DNA of 64,000 nt, taken from Paragonimus skrjabini miyazakii (Eukaryota; Platyhelminthes; Trematoda; Plagiorchiida; Troglotrematidae). A program made the translations under genes and the position numbers. This document shows, piece by piece, positions 35,477-45,713 of this stretch. Below the pieces are notes generated by a model, which was not told where the DNA came from, did not search any database, and saw nothing but the letters and a program-made list of their open reading frames with translations. The stretch is from NCBI GenBank assembly GCA_014338405.1, contig JTDE01002328.1, positions 16,542 to 80,541 on the forward strand, read 5' to 3'. Every line of letters starts with the position of its first letter. Within the stretch, counting starts at the first letter, position 1.

Positions 35477-36654
35477 TGTAAGTTTTATTCTAAGTAGCAA
35501 TGGTCCTTTTCCTATTCCAGTCTTCGAACTAAAATCATTACTACTCCTTTGCACACAATGTGAAATTCAACTTCCAGACGTTTACTTTCCGGCAAGTGGA
35601 CGGGATTGCAATGGGCAGTCTACTTGGTCCACTCCTAGCTGGTTTCTTTATGGCTAAGGTAGAATCTGCATTAGGTGAAAGTTTGTCAAAGCCAATATTG
35701 TACAAGCGCTATGTAGACGACATCCTGGCTATTTTGGATAATTCAAGTGATTTGAACGCATTATTTTCGGAGTTGAATCACGCACATCTCAACCTCAAGC
35801 TAACTACAGAGAACGAAGTAAACACCTGCCCTCCGTTCTTGGACATTCTAGTTATCCGAAGATCAGATGGCATGATGAGATGATCTGTTTACAGAAAGCC
35901 TACATGGGCGGGACAGTATATACATTTTGAAAGTTTCTGTCCAGTGCAATATAAGAGAGGCCTTGTTCGAACGCTTTTTCACAGAGCACGGAGGCTATGC
36001 ACAGATGATAATCTACCACAAGAATTAAGCACACTCACAGATACGCTGCTGGCCAACGGGTGCCCCTTGCAATTTATCAAGAAATATAGCAATGTCATTA
36101 CCCCAAGGATACAAGAAACAACGGTACCAAAGAAGACGGTATACTTAGAACTCCCGTTTCTAGGGGACGGCTGGTCAACAATGACAAAAAGACATCTAAC
36201 AGCTGCAGTATCCAGATCTCATAACGCTGTAAAACTATGTATAATAAAGCGAACCAAGGCCTTACCAGTCTCCTGGGCTACGAACAAACAGCCTACGTCT
36301 GTCACATCCCATTGTTTATACAAATATTCATGTAGTTGCAGTGTGAGCTACATAGGGAGGATAAACCGACAGCTAGCTTCTCGTATCAAGGAGCATGTTC
36401 CCAGGTGGCTGGAAACACAACTAGAAACGCCAGGCGCGTGCATACTGGCCGATGGACGGCACCCAGCATCATCAACAACGAAACACATAATCCAAACAGG
36501 ACACAGAGTCAAAGTTTGTGACGCATTCTCTGTGATTTTTCGAAGTCACCGGAAACGTATCCTCCAGTTTGCTGAGGCTTTGGCTATCAGACGTCATAAG
36601 CCCCCCGTGTGTGTTCAAAAACAAGTTGTGTTGACGTTGCGGCTGCCCTGGTAG
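35477..36654 (+). pseudogene. PLE 2 reverse transcriptase/GIY-YIG protein
   Basis: After a frameshift near 35560, one frame runs 35560-36654 (365 codons) with a single in-frame TGA at 35881-35883. RT motifs are FRQVDGIAMGSLLGPLLAGF (motif B region), LYKRYVDDILAIL with intact catalytic YVDD (35710-35721) and LKLTTENEVNTCPPFLDI. After the stop come SVYRKPTWAGQYIHFESFCP and QYKRGLVRTLFHRARRL, the PLE linker. The GIY-YIG endonuclease core is YKYSCSCSVSYIGRINRQLA, followed by RIKEHVPRWL, with Tyr, Gly and Arg in place. The end reads GHRVKVCDAFSVIF, FAEALAIRRHKPPVC. The RT N-terminal third (the LRPxGxxxPRxYG region) is missing, so it is internally deleted or 5'-truncated; otherwise it is well preserved. 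Confidence 0.92.
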
Positions 36655-36842
36655 TCAGCATCCCCATCTGTTTAATCTTCATTTCCGTGTCTGTCTGTCT
36701 AATCCCTTAGGCCATTACTTCCGCCCTATGGAACCTTATCTTAATGTTTAAAATTAGTTACATGTCCATGTGTGATCAGAATGTACGAAATGTTACTCCG
36801 GAGAACATCACATGATTTACGTCTTCTCATTGCCTTATTCAA

Positions 36843-37764
36843 AATTAAGTTACATGGACTGTATTGCACTCCATCTTATCGTATCATCCGTCATGTGTTC
36901 AGCAGCCTAATCCATCTGTCAACACCACGCCACGAACTCGAATGTGTCTATCCTCTGTGTTTACGCGCCGCGACATACCAATCAAACAGACTGGTTGTAT
37001 GGTTGTCTGTTATTGTTTCACCTGCGGGCCAGACAAATTTTCTGTTTAGCCGAACAGATCTTGATGTCGTGGTGCATTGTACATTTTTTCATTCGTGATT
37101 CGGTCACGCGTTAAGCAAGTATATTGTTCTGGAAGGTCATCCTGACTGATGGTATTTACAGTCACATCGATTTTATCTGTACGGTGATCACAGACTATAC
37201 GCCTGTAAAACGCTTTATCGTTCTGTTTTATTAAATAATTGTAATGTCACTACCCTTGTTTACGTAGGTTGTTGGTGACCACTATCATCCAGTTTTGCTG
37301 AATCCCGAACTTCCGCATTGCCTCGTTATTTTAGTTGGCGATCATTATTTGACGATGATGATTACACTGGGCGAGATATCCGTCTTGCTTCTTGTCAGAT
37401 AGGTATTGTCATGTTTATCGTTTCCCCAAGTATAACTGGTTTATTCAGTAAACAGTGGGGTTTACCGGGATGCTCTGGATAAGAAATCGGCAACCTACGC
37501 CATGCCGACCAGATTCAACTCTCTGTTCCCAAGTGGGATTTCATGTCCACTGGTTGACTAGACAAAAAATTATGGCCTATGTTACTAACATAAAATATCA
37601 CTGATATTTGGTAGCACTTGTTTATGCGATAAAATCTCCTGAAATTTGAATACATACGAAGCATGCTGAGAACTTAACCAAGTGACACTAACGTGGCTGA
37701 CTTTCTATATGTGGCTCTATCCAGCTTGTCATCTATTATTGAGGTACGCTTACTCAACAAACAC
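36843..37764. other. No recognisable feature
   Basis: No conserved motif, repeat or RNA gene seen. The ORF extending to 37098 is a chance frame downstream of PLE 2. Confidence 0.4.
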
Positions 37765-38042
37765 CACTTTCGGTGATCACTACTCACAAGCGAAAGTGAT
37801 TGAGTGTTCGCATATGATAATTCGGTCGGGCCTAATGTGAGATCAGTGGCGCAGTGGTAAACACGGTTGCCTCATGAACAGCGTGTCCGTGGTTCAAGTC
37901 CCGGCAGTGGCGATGATATGCACTACTGACGAGCTCTAATGAGAGAGAAACTCGAGTCTAGTGCTTCTTTTGGAAATGGGCCGACTGGATAGTATTTGAG
38001 AATGCCACAGCTGCGATCGATTGTGGGTGATGTTCAATCCAT
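37765..38042 (+). repeat. Ribozyme-SINE, nearly complete
   Basis: Includes the upstream segment (GGTGATCACTACTCACAAGC, then CATATGATAATTCGGTCGGG), perfect box A TGGCGCAGTGG (37847-37857) and perfect box B GGTTCAAGTCC (37891-37901). The hammerhead at 37920-37964 has intact CTGACGA, GAAAC, GTC and a 6-bp stem I (GCACTA/TAGTGC). The only lesion is the stem II closing base, where AGAGC reads AGAGA, giving a G-A mismatch next to the core that may slow but need not abolish cleavage. The tail is complete to GTGGGTGATGTTCAAT. Confidence 0.93.
37920..37964 (+). ncRNA. Hammerhead ribozyme, near-intact (type I)
   Basis: Stem I GCACTA/TAGTGC, core CTGACGA, stem II GCTCT-AATG-AGAG(A), core GAA, short stem III (ACT-CG-AGT) and cleavage site GTC. 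Predicted cut after C at 37958. One stem II closing pair is mismatched. Confidence 0.85.
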
Positions 38043-38229
38043 ATTAGAAGTTGATCTCTTTAAGCCTCTAAGAATGAGGTTCTATGATTTCATCCAAAGT
38101 ATCTTTAGCTAGTTGCTTATGTTGTACAATGCAGTTCTGCGTAACCTGTTCGTGACACACGAAACACTGAGTACAGTAGGTTTCTTGAAAGTTGACTCAA
38201 AAATAGTTCAAAGGATTTGGCTGTCGTCT

Positions 38230-38990
38230 AGTTTATCCATCTTCTATTATCACCAGTTAGCCGATAGAAAGGGATTTGGAACTCTTGGGTTGAGTAGACA
38301 ACATTTCCCCGCATGGACAGACATGCTTTTCAGACGCTCTACTGGCTCTATATAAAAGACCACTGCTATAGTGTGTTAATCAAGTAGTACATACGGTCTG
38401 AAAAAAAGGTCTACTCTCCACTGAACATGTCCGGCGAGTAGCCAGCAATATACTCACTGGCCTGTGGCATTTCCTGACGAGGCTGCTCTTGAAATTCTTG
38501 CTGTCGATCCACTTGAATTTCGAAGACTTCGCAGTGACTTAATCCTCACACAATTTTTCTTTTGTATGGCACTCGTGCGACAATTCTTTACGTCAGTGGC
38601 TGTTAGCAGTCGAAGAGGCCATAACAGGAAGCTCTTCAAGGTTTGATCTCGGATCTTCCTTAGGTAACTGTTCTTTTCTTATAGTTGTCAACCAGTAGAA
38701 CGACCTTCGATTCGAGGTTGCTAGCTGCTATTCTTCGGACCGTTTTAAAGTGTCAATAGACACCCATTTGTTGAAAACATTGTTAGATTAATAGTTCACT
38801 CTATTCTTGGTACTTGCTGTAATTTCCAAGAGCGGTGCTACATCCTGTTTTTAATGACTATCTTTAAGGTCAACGAAAACGTGTTGAATATCGAAATAGG
38901 TAAATTGATTTGATCCGGGTGACTTGAGCTTCCAGCCCCGATGCCTTGTACAGCTAGCTCAGCCATCAAACTGACCTTTGGACCTATGTA
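38230..38990 (+). pseudogene. CR1-like LINE, 5'-truncated second copy
   Basis: Parallels 33610-34320. On changing frames it shows the tail of ORF2, including the equivalents of HMDKRTFRTLYGIY, RPLL, FRRLRSDLILTQFFF, RRGHNRKLFK and the AGCGGTGCTACATCCTGTTT 3' segment. It is heavily mutated. 5' truncation is typical of target-primed reverse transcription. Confidence 0.8.
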
Positions 38991-40380
38991 CCTTCACGCT
39001 GAATTATACTAATTAGAGTGCTTCGTTGTCACTGTTCTGATCTCGTTGTTCCGTTAATCTATGTGAGATGAAGAAGTGGTGATGTCTTGTTTAAGAGTAT
39101 AAAGGTCTGGAAAACATCGCTGTAGGCGATGGCGTCCCACATACCCTGAATTGACGCGGTATCCGACAGCTGTCCAGTAAACGGTTACCAGCTATCGATC
39201 TGGACTATCTTATTCGCGAGTCAGGGCTTGGGTGTGCGAAATATAGAAATAAAGAGCATGCCCCATATCTTCAATATTAACTCCGCCTACCACTGATGAT
39301 CCTTCGAAAATTCATTCTTAGGATGAGTTGATTTCGCAGTTTCATTGCTTTCTTTTCTGGTTCGCTGGTCACGAGGTAATAGAATTAACTCTCGAACTAG
39401 GGCGTTTGGCTAGGCATTGACTCATGTAATATATCTTTGGCGCTAGGCTGTTTACGGTCCAAATTACATCCTCTTATTTAGAGTTAGACGTTCTACTAAA
39501 TTACCAGTAATGTTAGTGCGATTGCATTTAAGAATGGTACCGTTCGACTTCTCCAGTTGCATACTAAACTTACCATACGCATTAAGTTCTTTCTTTCGGT
39601 TAGGTTTGGTCTTTGTTTTGCTTCACTAGCACTGCGCACAGCTAGCCCTCATCAAAAAGACAACATTTAATCAATTTACTAATGACTGTTCGGAAACTGA
39701 AATTATGGAGAGCTGAACACTTATATAAGGATGAATTTAGATGGAAATTGTTAGACGGATCCGTCCTAGCAGCGTGTGTCGCTTCGATTTTAGTTCAACA
39801 TTTGCGGCTTCTGAAACGGACGTAGTACCAAATCGAACATTTGCTTTGTATACCTTTGGAGATGAACATATTACACAACTACACCTTTAGTGGACAGAAT
39901 ATTTAATAAAATTATTAACTCAACTTTACGGTCAATTACGTTGTGCAATTTTCAGTATCAATAAGAAAGCATGTTAGGTAAAGGATTACATATGAACCAT
40001 AACACGAGTACATACATATATAGATTGAAAACAGTTGAGGATGTGGATTTGCATTTAGAGTGGTCGTGATGAAGAGAACGATCAAAATCGGACGACATTT
40101 TGGGAACAAGCGAATTGCATACATTAAAATGTAGTCAACGGGACTATAATGAGGAATCTCACTACGGTTAGATGACTACCTAATGGATATAGGAAGAGTT
40201 TGGACATCTTCGGTCAGAAGAACGAAAAAGATTATCAGGGTACAGTGTGGCAAAATGGTGAAGTACGGAGGTATTCACAAAAAGGAGGATAGGATCATAA
40301 GGGATTGAGAACGATTTTAGATGTGAAACATAAGACATGTTTTCTCACTTCATTAGAAACATCGTTAACATGAAGAGACT
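38991..40380. other. No recognisable feature
   Basis: Unique-looking sequence without coding signature on either strand. Confidence 0.4.
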
Positions 40381-40901
40381 ATGTGAAGTTGTGGCTCAAC
40401 TTATCAGGTACGGACGTCGAAAATAAATTGTTTTTAAATTGTATCCAAAGCCAAGTGTCAAAAGCTGCCGATCGATTGCCTCACTTATTAGCGAAGGTGA
40501 AAACATCTAGACATTTGGAGGTGTTGGGCGATAGTGTGTTATAAACCATCTAAGTGGCCTCCTTCAGATTGATCTCAAACTGGGAACAACGGAATTATCA
40601 CGTAGACTTGCAGGTGCAATCCTTAGTGAGAAGTGCTAAAGTTTCTCAAAAATGGACGATCATTGTTTTGTAAAATTCTGTCGATAGGTCGCTGATCCTA
40701 GTCAGATTAGGGTCACCGATCTCACGGGAGCCAGCGTGCTGTGTTTTTGGTGCTGCTTGATGTTTGTTTTTGCCTGGTCTAATTTTGTGTGCTTGTGACT
40801 TGTGTGTCCTACACTAGAATGTCTACAATAATGTCTTCTATTGTATGTTCTAGGTTTGTCTTATGTGAGCATACTGAATTTATATATGTGGTTCTCGAGC
40901 C
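40381..40901 (+). repeat. PLE 2 leader, 522-bp repeat copy B
   Basis: Second copy of 34955-35476, same orientation, about 5.4 kb downstream. Identity ends abruptly at CTCGAGCC, after which the sequence changes to the RTE-like LINE region; the PLE coding part does not follow. Confidence 0.85.
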
Positions 40902-40959
40902 GTACGTAGCTACTACAATTAGTTTGTTGCTGGTGGTTGATGATATTGCGTTTGTGACT

Positions 40960-42245
40960 GTATGTGTCACTGGTTGCGTTCTCGGCATTTCTCCTGCATT
41001 CCTCGAGCAGCGAGCATCAGTTTGGTCATACTCCGTCTCACCCGGAATCCAAATTGCTGCTCAGGAACATTGGCCTCTTAGACATCCGTATTCAGCCGAT
41101 TCAGAAGGATTCTGTTAAGCACCTTGCCTGCTCAGCTCAGCAGACTGATGCCCCGATATCTGTCGGGGCATTGTTTGTTACTCTTACCTTTAAACAACGG
41201 CACTATCACAGCATCCTCGAAATCCTGTGGCATCTCCTCGTGCTCCCAGATGGAGTGGACCAGCTGCAGCAGTGCATGTTCCATCACCGGCCTGCCATTC
41301 TTTAGGATTTCGCCTGGCAATCCATCTTCACCTGCAGCCTTACCGTTGCGAAGTTGACTAATCGCTCTCTACAATTCTAGTAAATCAGGAGCGAGAGCAA
41401 GTGAAGGCTTGATGGCCTGTTGCGGCAGGCTGTTCACGGTCATCCAGTCAATGGTAGCAGGACGATTTAGTAGGCTACCAAAGTGTTTGCGCCGGACCTT
41501 CATGATGTCCTCTGGCTGGGTACACAAACAGCCGGTATCTACGTCTACGAGTACTTTAGTGGACTGGATCGACGGACCGAATATCGCTTTGAGCGAATCG
41601 TAGAACTCCTTATGTTGTTGACGATTTGCGAAGCCCTGCACCCGCTCGCCCTGCTTCCTCCAACTGTTGTCTTTGATTCCACGGACACGTTCGGCAAGTT
41701 GGCAGCGAATATCCTGGATTATCGCCCTCCTGTTTTCCATGCCTGGTCCGTTGTGCAGGCGGCACACGCCGCATTCTTCTCTCATACTAAGCTGAAGATA
41801 GCCGCGTTGTTGTCGTCGAACCAGTCCGGACGTTTCTGGCGTTTGCCACCAATCATCTCGGTGGCTGTCGTCGTGATCCGTTCCTTGATCAACTGCCACA
41901 TACCCTCAAGAGGTAGTGGATACAGGTTCGTCGTACAGACGAGCGGCAACTGCACATTGAAAAGAGGTCTTCGTCTCGCAATTTTCCAGTCGTTTGATAT
42001 CCAACTTCTGCCGTTGTCCGGAAGATCTACAATAGACAGACTTGTGTACATGGATAAATAATTTAGTCCTGACCAGTCTATGGTCGGTGCTACATTCAGC
42101 GCCGCGCATCACTCGTGTAATACGCACCTCACGAATGTCGGGCTGTCGCACAATCACGTAATCAAGCGAGTGGTGATGACTGCTTCCTGACTGAACATAG
42201 CATGTGTGCACGCTGCTGGATCAACCCAGCACTGTAGGGCAGTCA
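40960..42245 (-). pseudogene. RTE-like LINE fragment (endonuclease C-term to RT N-term)
   Basis: Read from 42245 leftwards: endonuclease C-terminal part with SSHHHSLDYVIVRQPDIREV and AECSTDHRLVR (the catalytic SDH-type block is TDH), then PLEGMWQLIKERITTTATEM, RPDWFDDNNAAI, a linker ending GERVQGFANRQQHKEFYDSL and CTQPEDIMKVRRKHFGSLLN, then MPGEILKNGRPVMEHALLQL, VPLFKGKSNKQCPDRYRGIS and finally broken frames for the next RT block. Two frame changes and at least three in-frame stops. It is close to the copy at 54-56 kb. Both ends are truncated, and the right end abuts an opposite-strand copy. Confidence 0.87.
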
Positions 42246-42248
42246 GAA

Positions 42249-43702
42249 CAACGCACCGCACCGATGGTTATGGAACTGAGCCGATATGGCATCGACATAT
42301 CAGCCTTGAGTGAGACAAGACTTGCGGACCAAGGTAAGTTGCGGGAGGCGGGTGCTGTGTACACCTTATACTAGATGGGCTATCCGACAGACGGTGTTCG
42401 GGAGCATGGTGTCTGTTTTGTATTCGCTGACTGCATCAATGCTTTGATGATAGGTGAGCCTCACGGCATCAGCCCTCGAATGCTGTCCATGTGTCTGCGA
42501 CTCGGTTGGGTAGCAAGCAATTCCCCGATAGCTATCAGGGCATCAGTCTGCTGAGCTGCGCAGGCAAGGTGTTTGCCAGAATCCTTCTCAACTGGCTGAA
42601 TACGGAAGTTTTGGAGACCAATGTTCCTGAAGAGCAATACGGATTCCGGGTGAGTCGGAGTATGATCGACCTGGTGTTCGCTGCTTGACAAATTCAGGAG
42701 AAATGCCAGGAATGGAACCAACCCCTGTTTTCGCTCTTCGTGGACTTAACCAAGGCCTTTGATTCCCTGAGACTCGAGGCGTTGTGGACGGTGTTTGGTA
42801 AGTTTTTTGGTGTACAGGTAAGTTTGTCAGTTTGATTCAAAAGTTGCATGTGGGTATGAAGGTGAAGGTACAATCGTGTGAACTGACCTGTGACGATTTT
42901 GACATTATCATTGGCATGAAACAAGGTTGTCTCCTAACGCCAACCTTGTTTGACTTATATTCAGCTGCCACGCAGACCGTTGCTTTTCACAAACTTGGTG
43001 ACTTTGTCGAGATTGAATACCACACGAATGTTTGCCTGGTGAATATCCGAATTCTTGACGCCTCAATTCGGCTGCATAATTCAACAATGCACGTGCCGTT
43101 GTTATCAGGTGATAGTGATTCAATTGCATACGAGGATCAGGATCTTCAGCGACTGGCTACAGCCTGAAGATGTGTGTGTGTGTATGTGTTGTTATGTACA
43201 CTGTTTAATGATAGCGAAATAGTGACGGTGTATCGAGGAAACTTGCGATATTTTATCCATTTCAATCTACAATATCTAAGACGCATCTTGAGTGTTCAGT
43301 GGTTGAACATGATTCCGAACACTGAAATACCGCAGCTAACAGACATGGACGGGGTGGAAGCTGCTGATGACCCATCAGCTTCATTGGCTAGGACAATTCC
43401 GTAAAATGGGTGTTGAACGAATGCCGATTCTACAGGTGTCCGGTGAACGGAAAGTAGGTAGGCGAGATTCTTGTGGCCATTGGGTGCGTTTACACCTGAT
43501 TCGTTTGTATTGTGGTATGAATTTTTCATCTTAAGTAGACTTAACCTTGTCCCGGACAGTCTGTAGCAATGCGATCCGAACTAGCGTCCGAAGGTTTATC
43601 GAGCGACCGTTGCGTGGCCATGAATTCAGGCGAGCGCTACGCAAAGGACGTATGTGTGCTATGAGCCGTCGTGACTTGACTATACGGCGTTGCACAGGTG
43701 AG
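42249..43702 (+). pseudogene. RTE-like LINE, internally deleted, older copy
   Basis: Starts inside the endonuclease (RYGIDISALSETRLADQGKL, then PHGISPRMLSM), jumps at about 42510 directly to RT (SYQGISLLSCAGKVFARILL, NVPEEQYGFRVSRSMIDLVF, VDLTKAFDS), then DFDIIIGMKQGCLLTPTLFD. A second deletion near the TG-rich stretch at 43171-43190 removes about 130 codons, and the copy ends with LRYFIHFNLQYLRRILSVQW, MIPNTEIPQL and RTSVRRFIERPLRGHEFRRA before the zinc finger. It is more diverged from the 53-56 kb copy than its neighbour is, so it inserted earlier. Confidence 0.85.
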
Positions 43703-44836
43703 TTAGGTCAGTAATATGCCAACCATTGTCTACCTTCATTTGTTAAACTACCCAATTTCCTTTGCGGAAACATGGGGTCGTAATGGCCCTCCACCTTCTG
43801 TTTTCTTCAGGCTTGCTGTTATGTAATATACTGTCGGTCTTGTCTTATTTTAGATCTTACATTGAAATACTTCTTGGCTTATACATCTAATATTTGTGTT
43901 CTCCTAGATCGGTTAATTGCAGGCTGTTTTTGTTTCCGAGAGATAGGGATTCCATTTTGATACTAACTTACTATCTGGCTGATCAAGTTTGACCGACTGG
44001 ACCACAAAGATTTTCATTCACATGCATTCTAGTCATTCTAGTCATACTTATTGGGGTTCGTGGTATATGAGGAGAACCGCGTATTGTGCAGTTCCGATGT
44101 TCTTCCGTTTAGTCCCCTGTGATAGGCTGATCTGAAAACGAGTATTACCAACTGGATGGTTCCTGACTCTCGCTTGAGCGATCGTCCGAAACCTGTCTGC
44201 TTCTAGTGAATTGAAGCAACCGCTCACCCGTAACCAGGCAACTAACCGCTTTTATAACACCACGCTCTAATACATCCCCGTCAACCTATAGCACGGTTTC
44301 GTCGTCGAATGGTGCACCTTCCACACTGCGTTCAGATCGTAGAATGTACTATCTCAAACATTTGACAAATAACTCGTTTTTTGCTCATTCCGTTTTGTTT
44401 CAGCGTCAGAAAAAACACAATGCAACAGTGCGTTTTCAGAAACAAAAAACTTGCAAAACGCTTTCCGGAACACCACAAAAATCGTAAATTTTCAAAATGA
44501 AAAGACCACGCTTGGTTGGCTTCGTTTACCCTTTTACATACATTTTTTCAGGTGGGTTTGCTATTTACCACTAAGTACAAACTCTTCTGTTTTCACTTTT
44601 CCTGTTCGTTTGCACGCGTACTTCCGGGGGCCGCTCACTCTTTGAAACTGGAACGCCGTTCTTGATGGCCATGTTTTCCTTAATCCTGGATGCGAGTACA
44701 TTGGGTACAAGTAAGTTAGGTCGGTAATCTGTCAACCAGTGATCGATAGCAAACTTTTGAGCGCTGTCCTCAATCCTTTCGACACAGTAGAAGGTATTTG
44801 GATTGTTTCAACTGTTCAACTATACCCGGAGATTTA
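43703..44836. other. No recognisable feature
   Basis: Contains a short tandem duplication (CATTCTAGT repeated near 44024-44044). No coding or RNA signature seen. Confidence 0.4.
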
Positions 44837-45005
44837 ATCAAATTTCAAAACGTGGCGAACAAGTTCGTTTTCGATGTGTCATCTTCAGGTCAAATACAAC
44901 AAAACAAATGCAATTAGTCGTCAACTCAGGATTTTGTGAAACCTAATGCATTGTGAAGCTAGTGTCATTTGGGGATTACGGGCCTGGTTACAATGGTACC
45001 GGGTC
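44837..45005 (-). repeat. PLE 3' terminal segment, solo copy
   Basis: On the - strand it contains TATTTGACCTGAAGATGACA and CGAAAACGAACTTGTTCGCC, matching both arms at 27885 and 29185. No PLE coding sequence adjoins it, so it is a very short 5'-truncated insertion or a solo terminal repeat. Confidence 0.8.
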
Positions 45006-45374
45006 AAGTGTTCCAACGTTTTGACTTTTGATAACAGTAGAAAGTGACAAGAGCTCGCCTGGAATTATGAGCATTAACGCGCCTCCTTCTAGGACTTCTG
45101 AGAATTATTTCACCAATCCCATACTGATCGAATATTAACTGGTGGCGGCATGAACTAAGCACGGTCAATGGTGACTGGCCACAGCTGCCCTCATGTGTAT
45201 CAAGGGGGTACGTTCGCAATGTCCTTCTGAAAGGGGCTGTGGACTGGCTCGGATATATCCCCAGTCTGATTGCTGTACTATGAATAAAATATTTCCCAAG
45301 ACATTATTTTGCATTGCACGTGGGATTGTGGTGGTGTGATCGCAAACGACGTTTGACATGAGATGTTGTTTATT

Positions 45375-45441
45375 TCAATTTGAACATCACCCACAATTGA
45401 TCACAGCTGTCGCATTCCCATAGACTATTCAGTCGGCCCAC
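45375..45441 (-). repeat. Ribozyme-SINE tail, left arm of inverted pair
   Basis: - strand tail from GGCCGACTGAATAGTCTATG through TCAATTGTGGGTGATGTTCA, then AATTG. Truncated just 3' of the ribozyme. It abuts the + strand copy starting at 45442. Confidence 0.88.
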
Positions 45442-45476
45442 ATATGATAATTCGATCGTGCCTAACGTGAGGTCAA

Positions 45477-45531
45477 TGGCGCAGTGGTAAACACGGTTGC
45501 CTCATGAACAGCATGTCCGTGGTTCAAGTCC
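45477..45531 (+). promoter_or_regulatory. Pol III internal promoter (box A and box B)
   Basis: Box A TGGCGCAGTGG fits TRGYNNARNGG, and box B GGTTCAAGTCC fits GGTTCRANNCC. The 33-base spacing between boxes is in the normal tRNA range. Confidence 0.85.
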
Positions 45532-45549
45532 CGGCAGTGGCGATGATAT

Positions 45550-45594
45550 GCACTACTGACGAGCTCTAGTCAGAGCGAAACTCGAGTCTAGTGC
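45550..45594 (+). ncRNA. Intact minimal type I hammerhead ribozyme
   Basis: All conserved positions are present: stem I GCACTA/TAGTGC (6 bp), core CTGACGA (C3 to A9), stem II GCTCT-AGTC-AGAGC (5 bp, G10.1-C11.1), core GAA (G12 to A14), A15.1 opening a 2-3 bp stem III (ACT-CG-AGT), U16.1 and C17. Predicted self-cleavage between 45588 and 45589, leaving a 5' end at TAGTGC. The very short stem III with an open stem I is the layout known from schistosome Sm-alpha repeats, PLEs and animal retrozymes. Confidence 0.93.
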
Positions 45595-45713
45595 TACTTT
45601 TGGAAAGGGACCGACTGGAACGTCTATGAGAATGCCACAGCTGCGATCAATTGTGAGTGATGTTCAAATTGAAATAAAACCAAATCCCCGACTACTCATC
45701 AGTAATGTTGTTT

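Larger units (their letters stand above)
34935..36842 (+). mobile_element. Penelope-like element 2 with short inverted termini
   Basis: Bounded by an exact 21-bp inverted repeat at 34935-34955 and 36822-36842 (TTGAATAAGGCAATGAGAAG plus A, and its complement). Inside are a 522-bp leader (34955-35476, repeated at 40381), a truncated RT plus GIY-YIG ORF (35560-36654) and a short 3' segment. The match decays immediately inside the 21 bp, so the repeat may be short by origin or the remnant of a longer inverted terminal repeat. Confidence 0.7.
45442..45713 (+). repeat. Ribozyme-SINE, complete and intact
   Basis: The best copy in the window. Pre-head segment CATATGATAATTCGATCGTG, box A TGGCGCAGTGG (45477-45487), box B GGTTCAAGTCC (45521-45531), intact hammerhead (45550-45594), tail GATCAATTGTGAGTGATGTT, then AAATCCCCGACTACTCATCA. 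The head resembles a Met-type tRNA: AGTGGCGCAG D-arm and an anticodon loop CTCATGA, with CAT centred. Both internal Pol III boxes match the eukaryotic consensus, so it could be transcribed. Whether it is mobile is unknown. Confidence 0.94.

Noticed and set aside
37834..37905. Functional tRNA-Met gene
   Set aside because: Box A and B are perfect and the loop contains CAT, but the acceptor and anticodon stems do not pair properly and the sequence is repeated as a SINE head.
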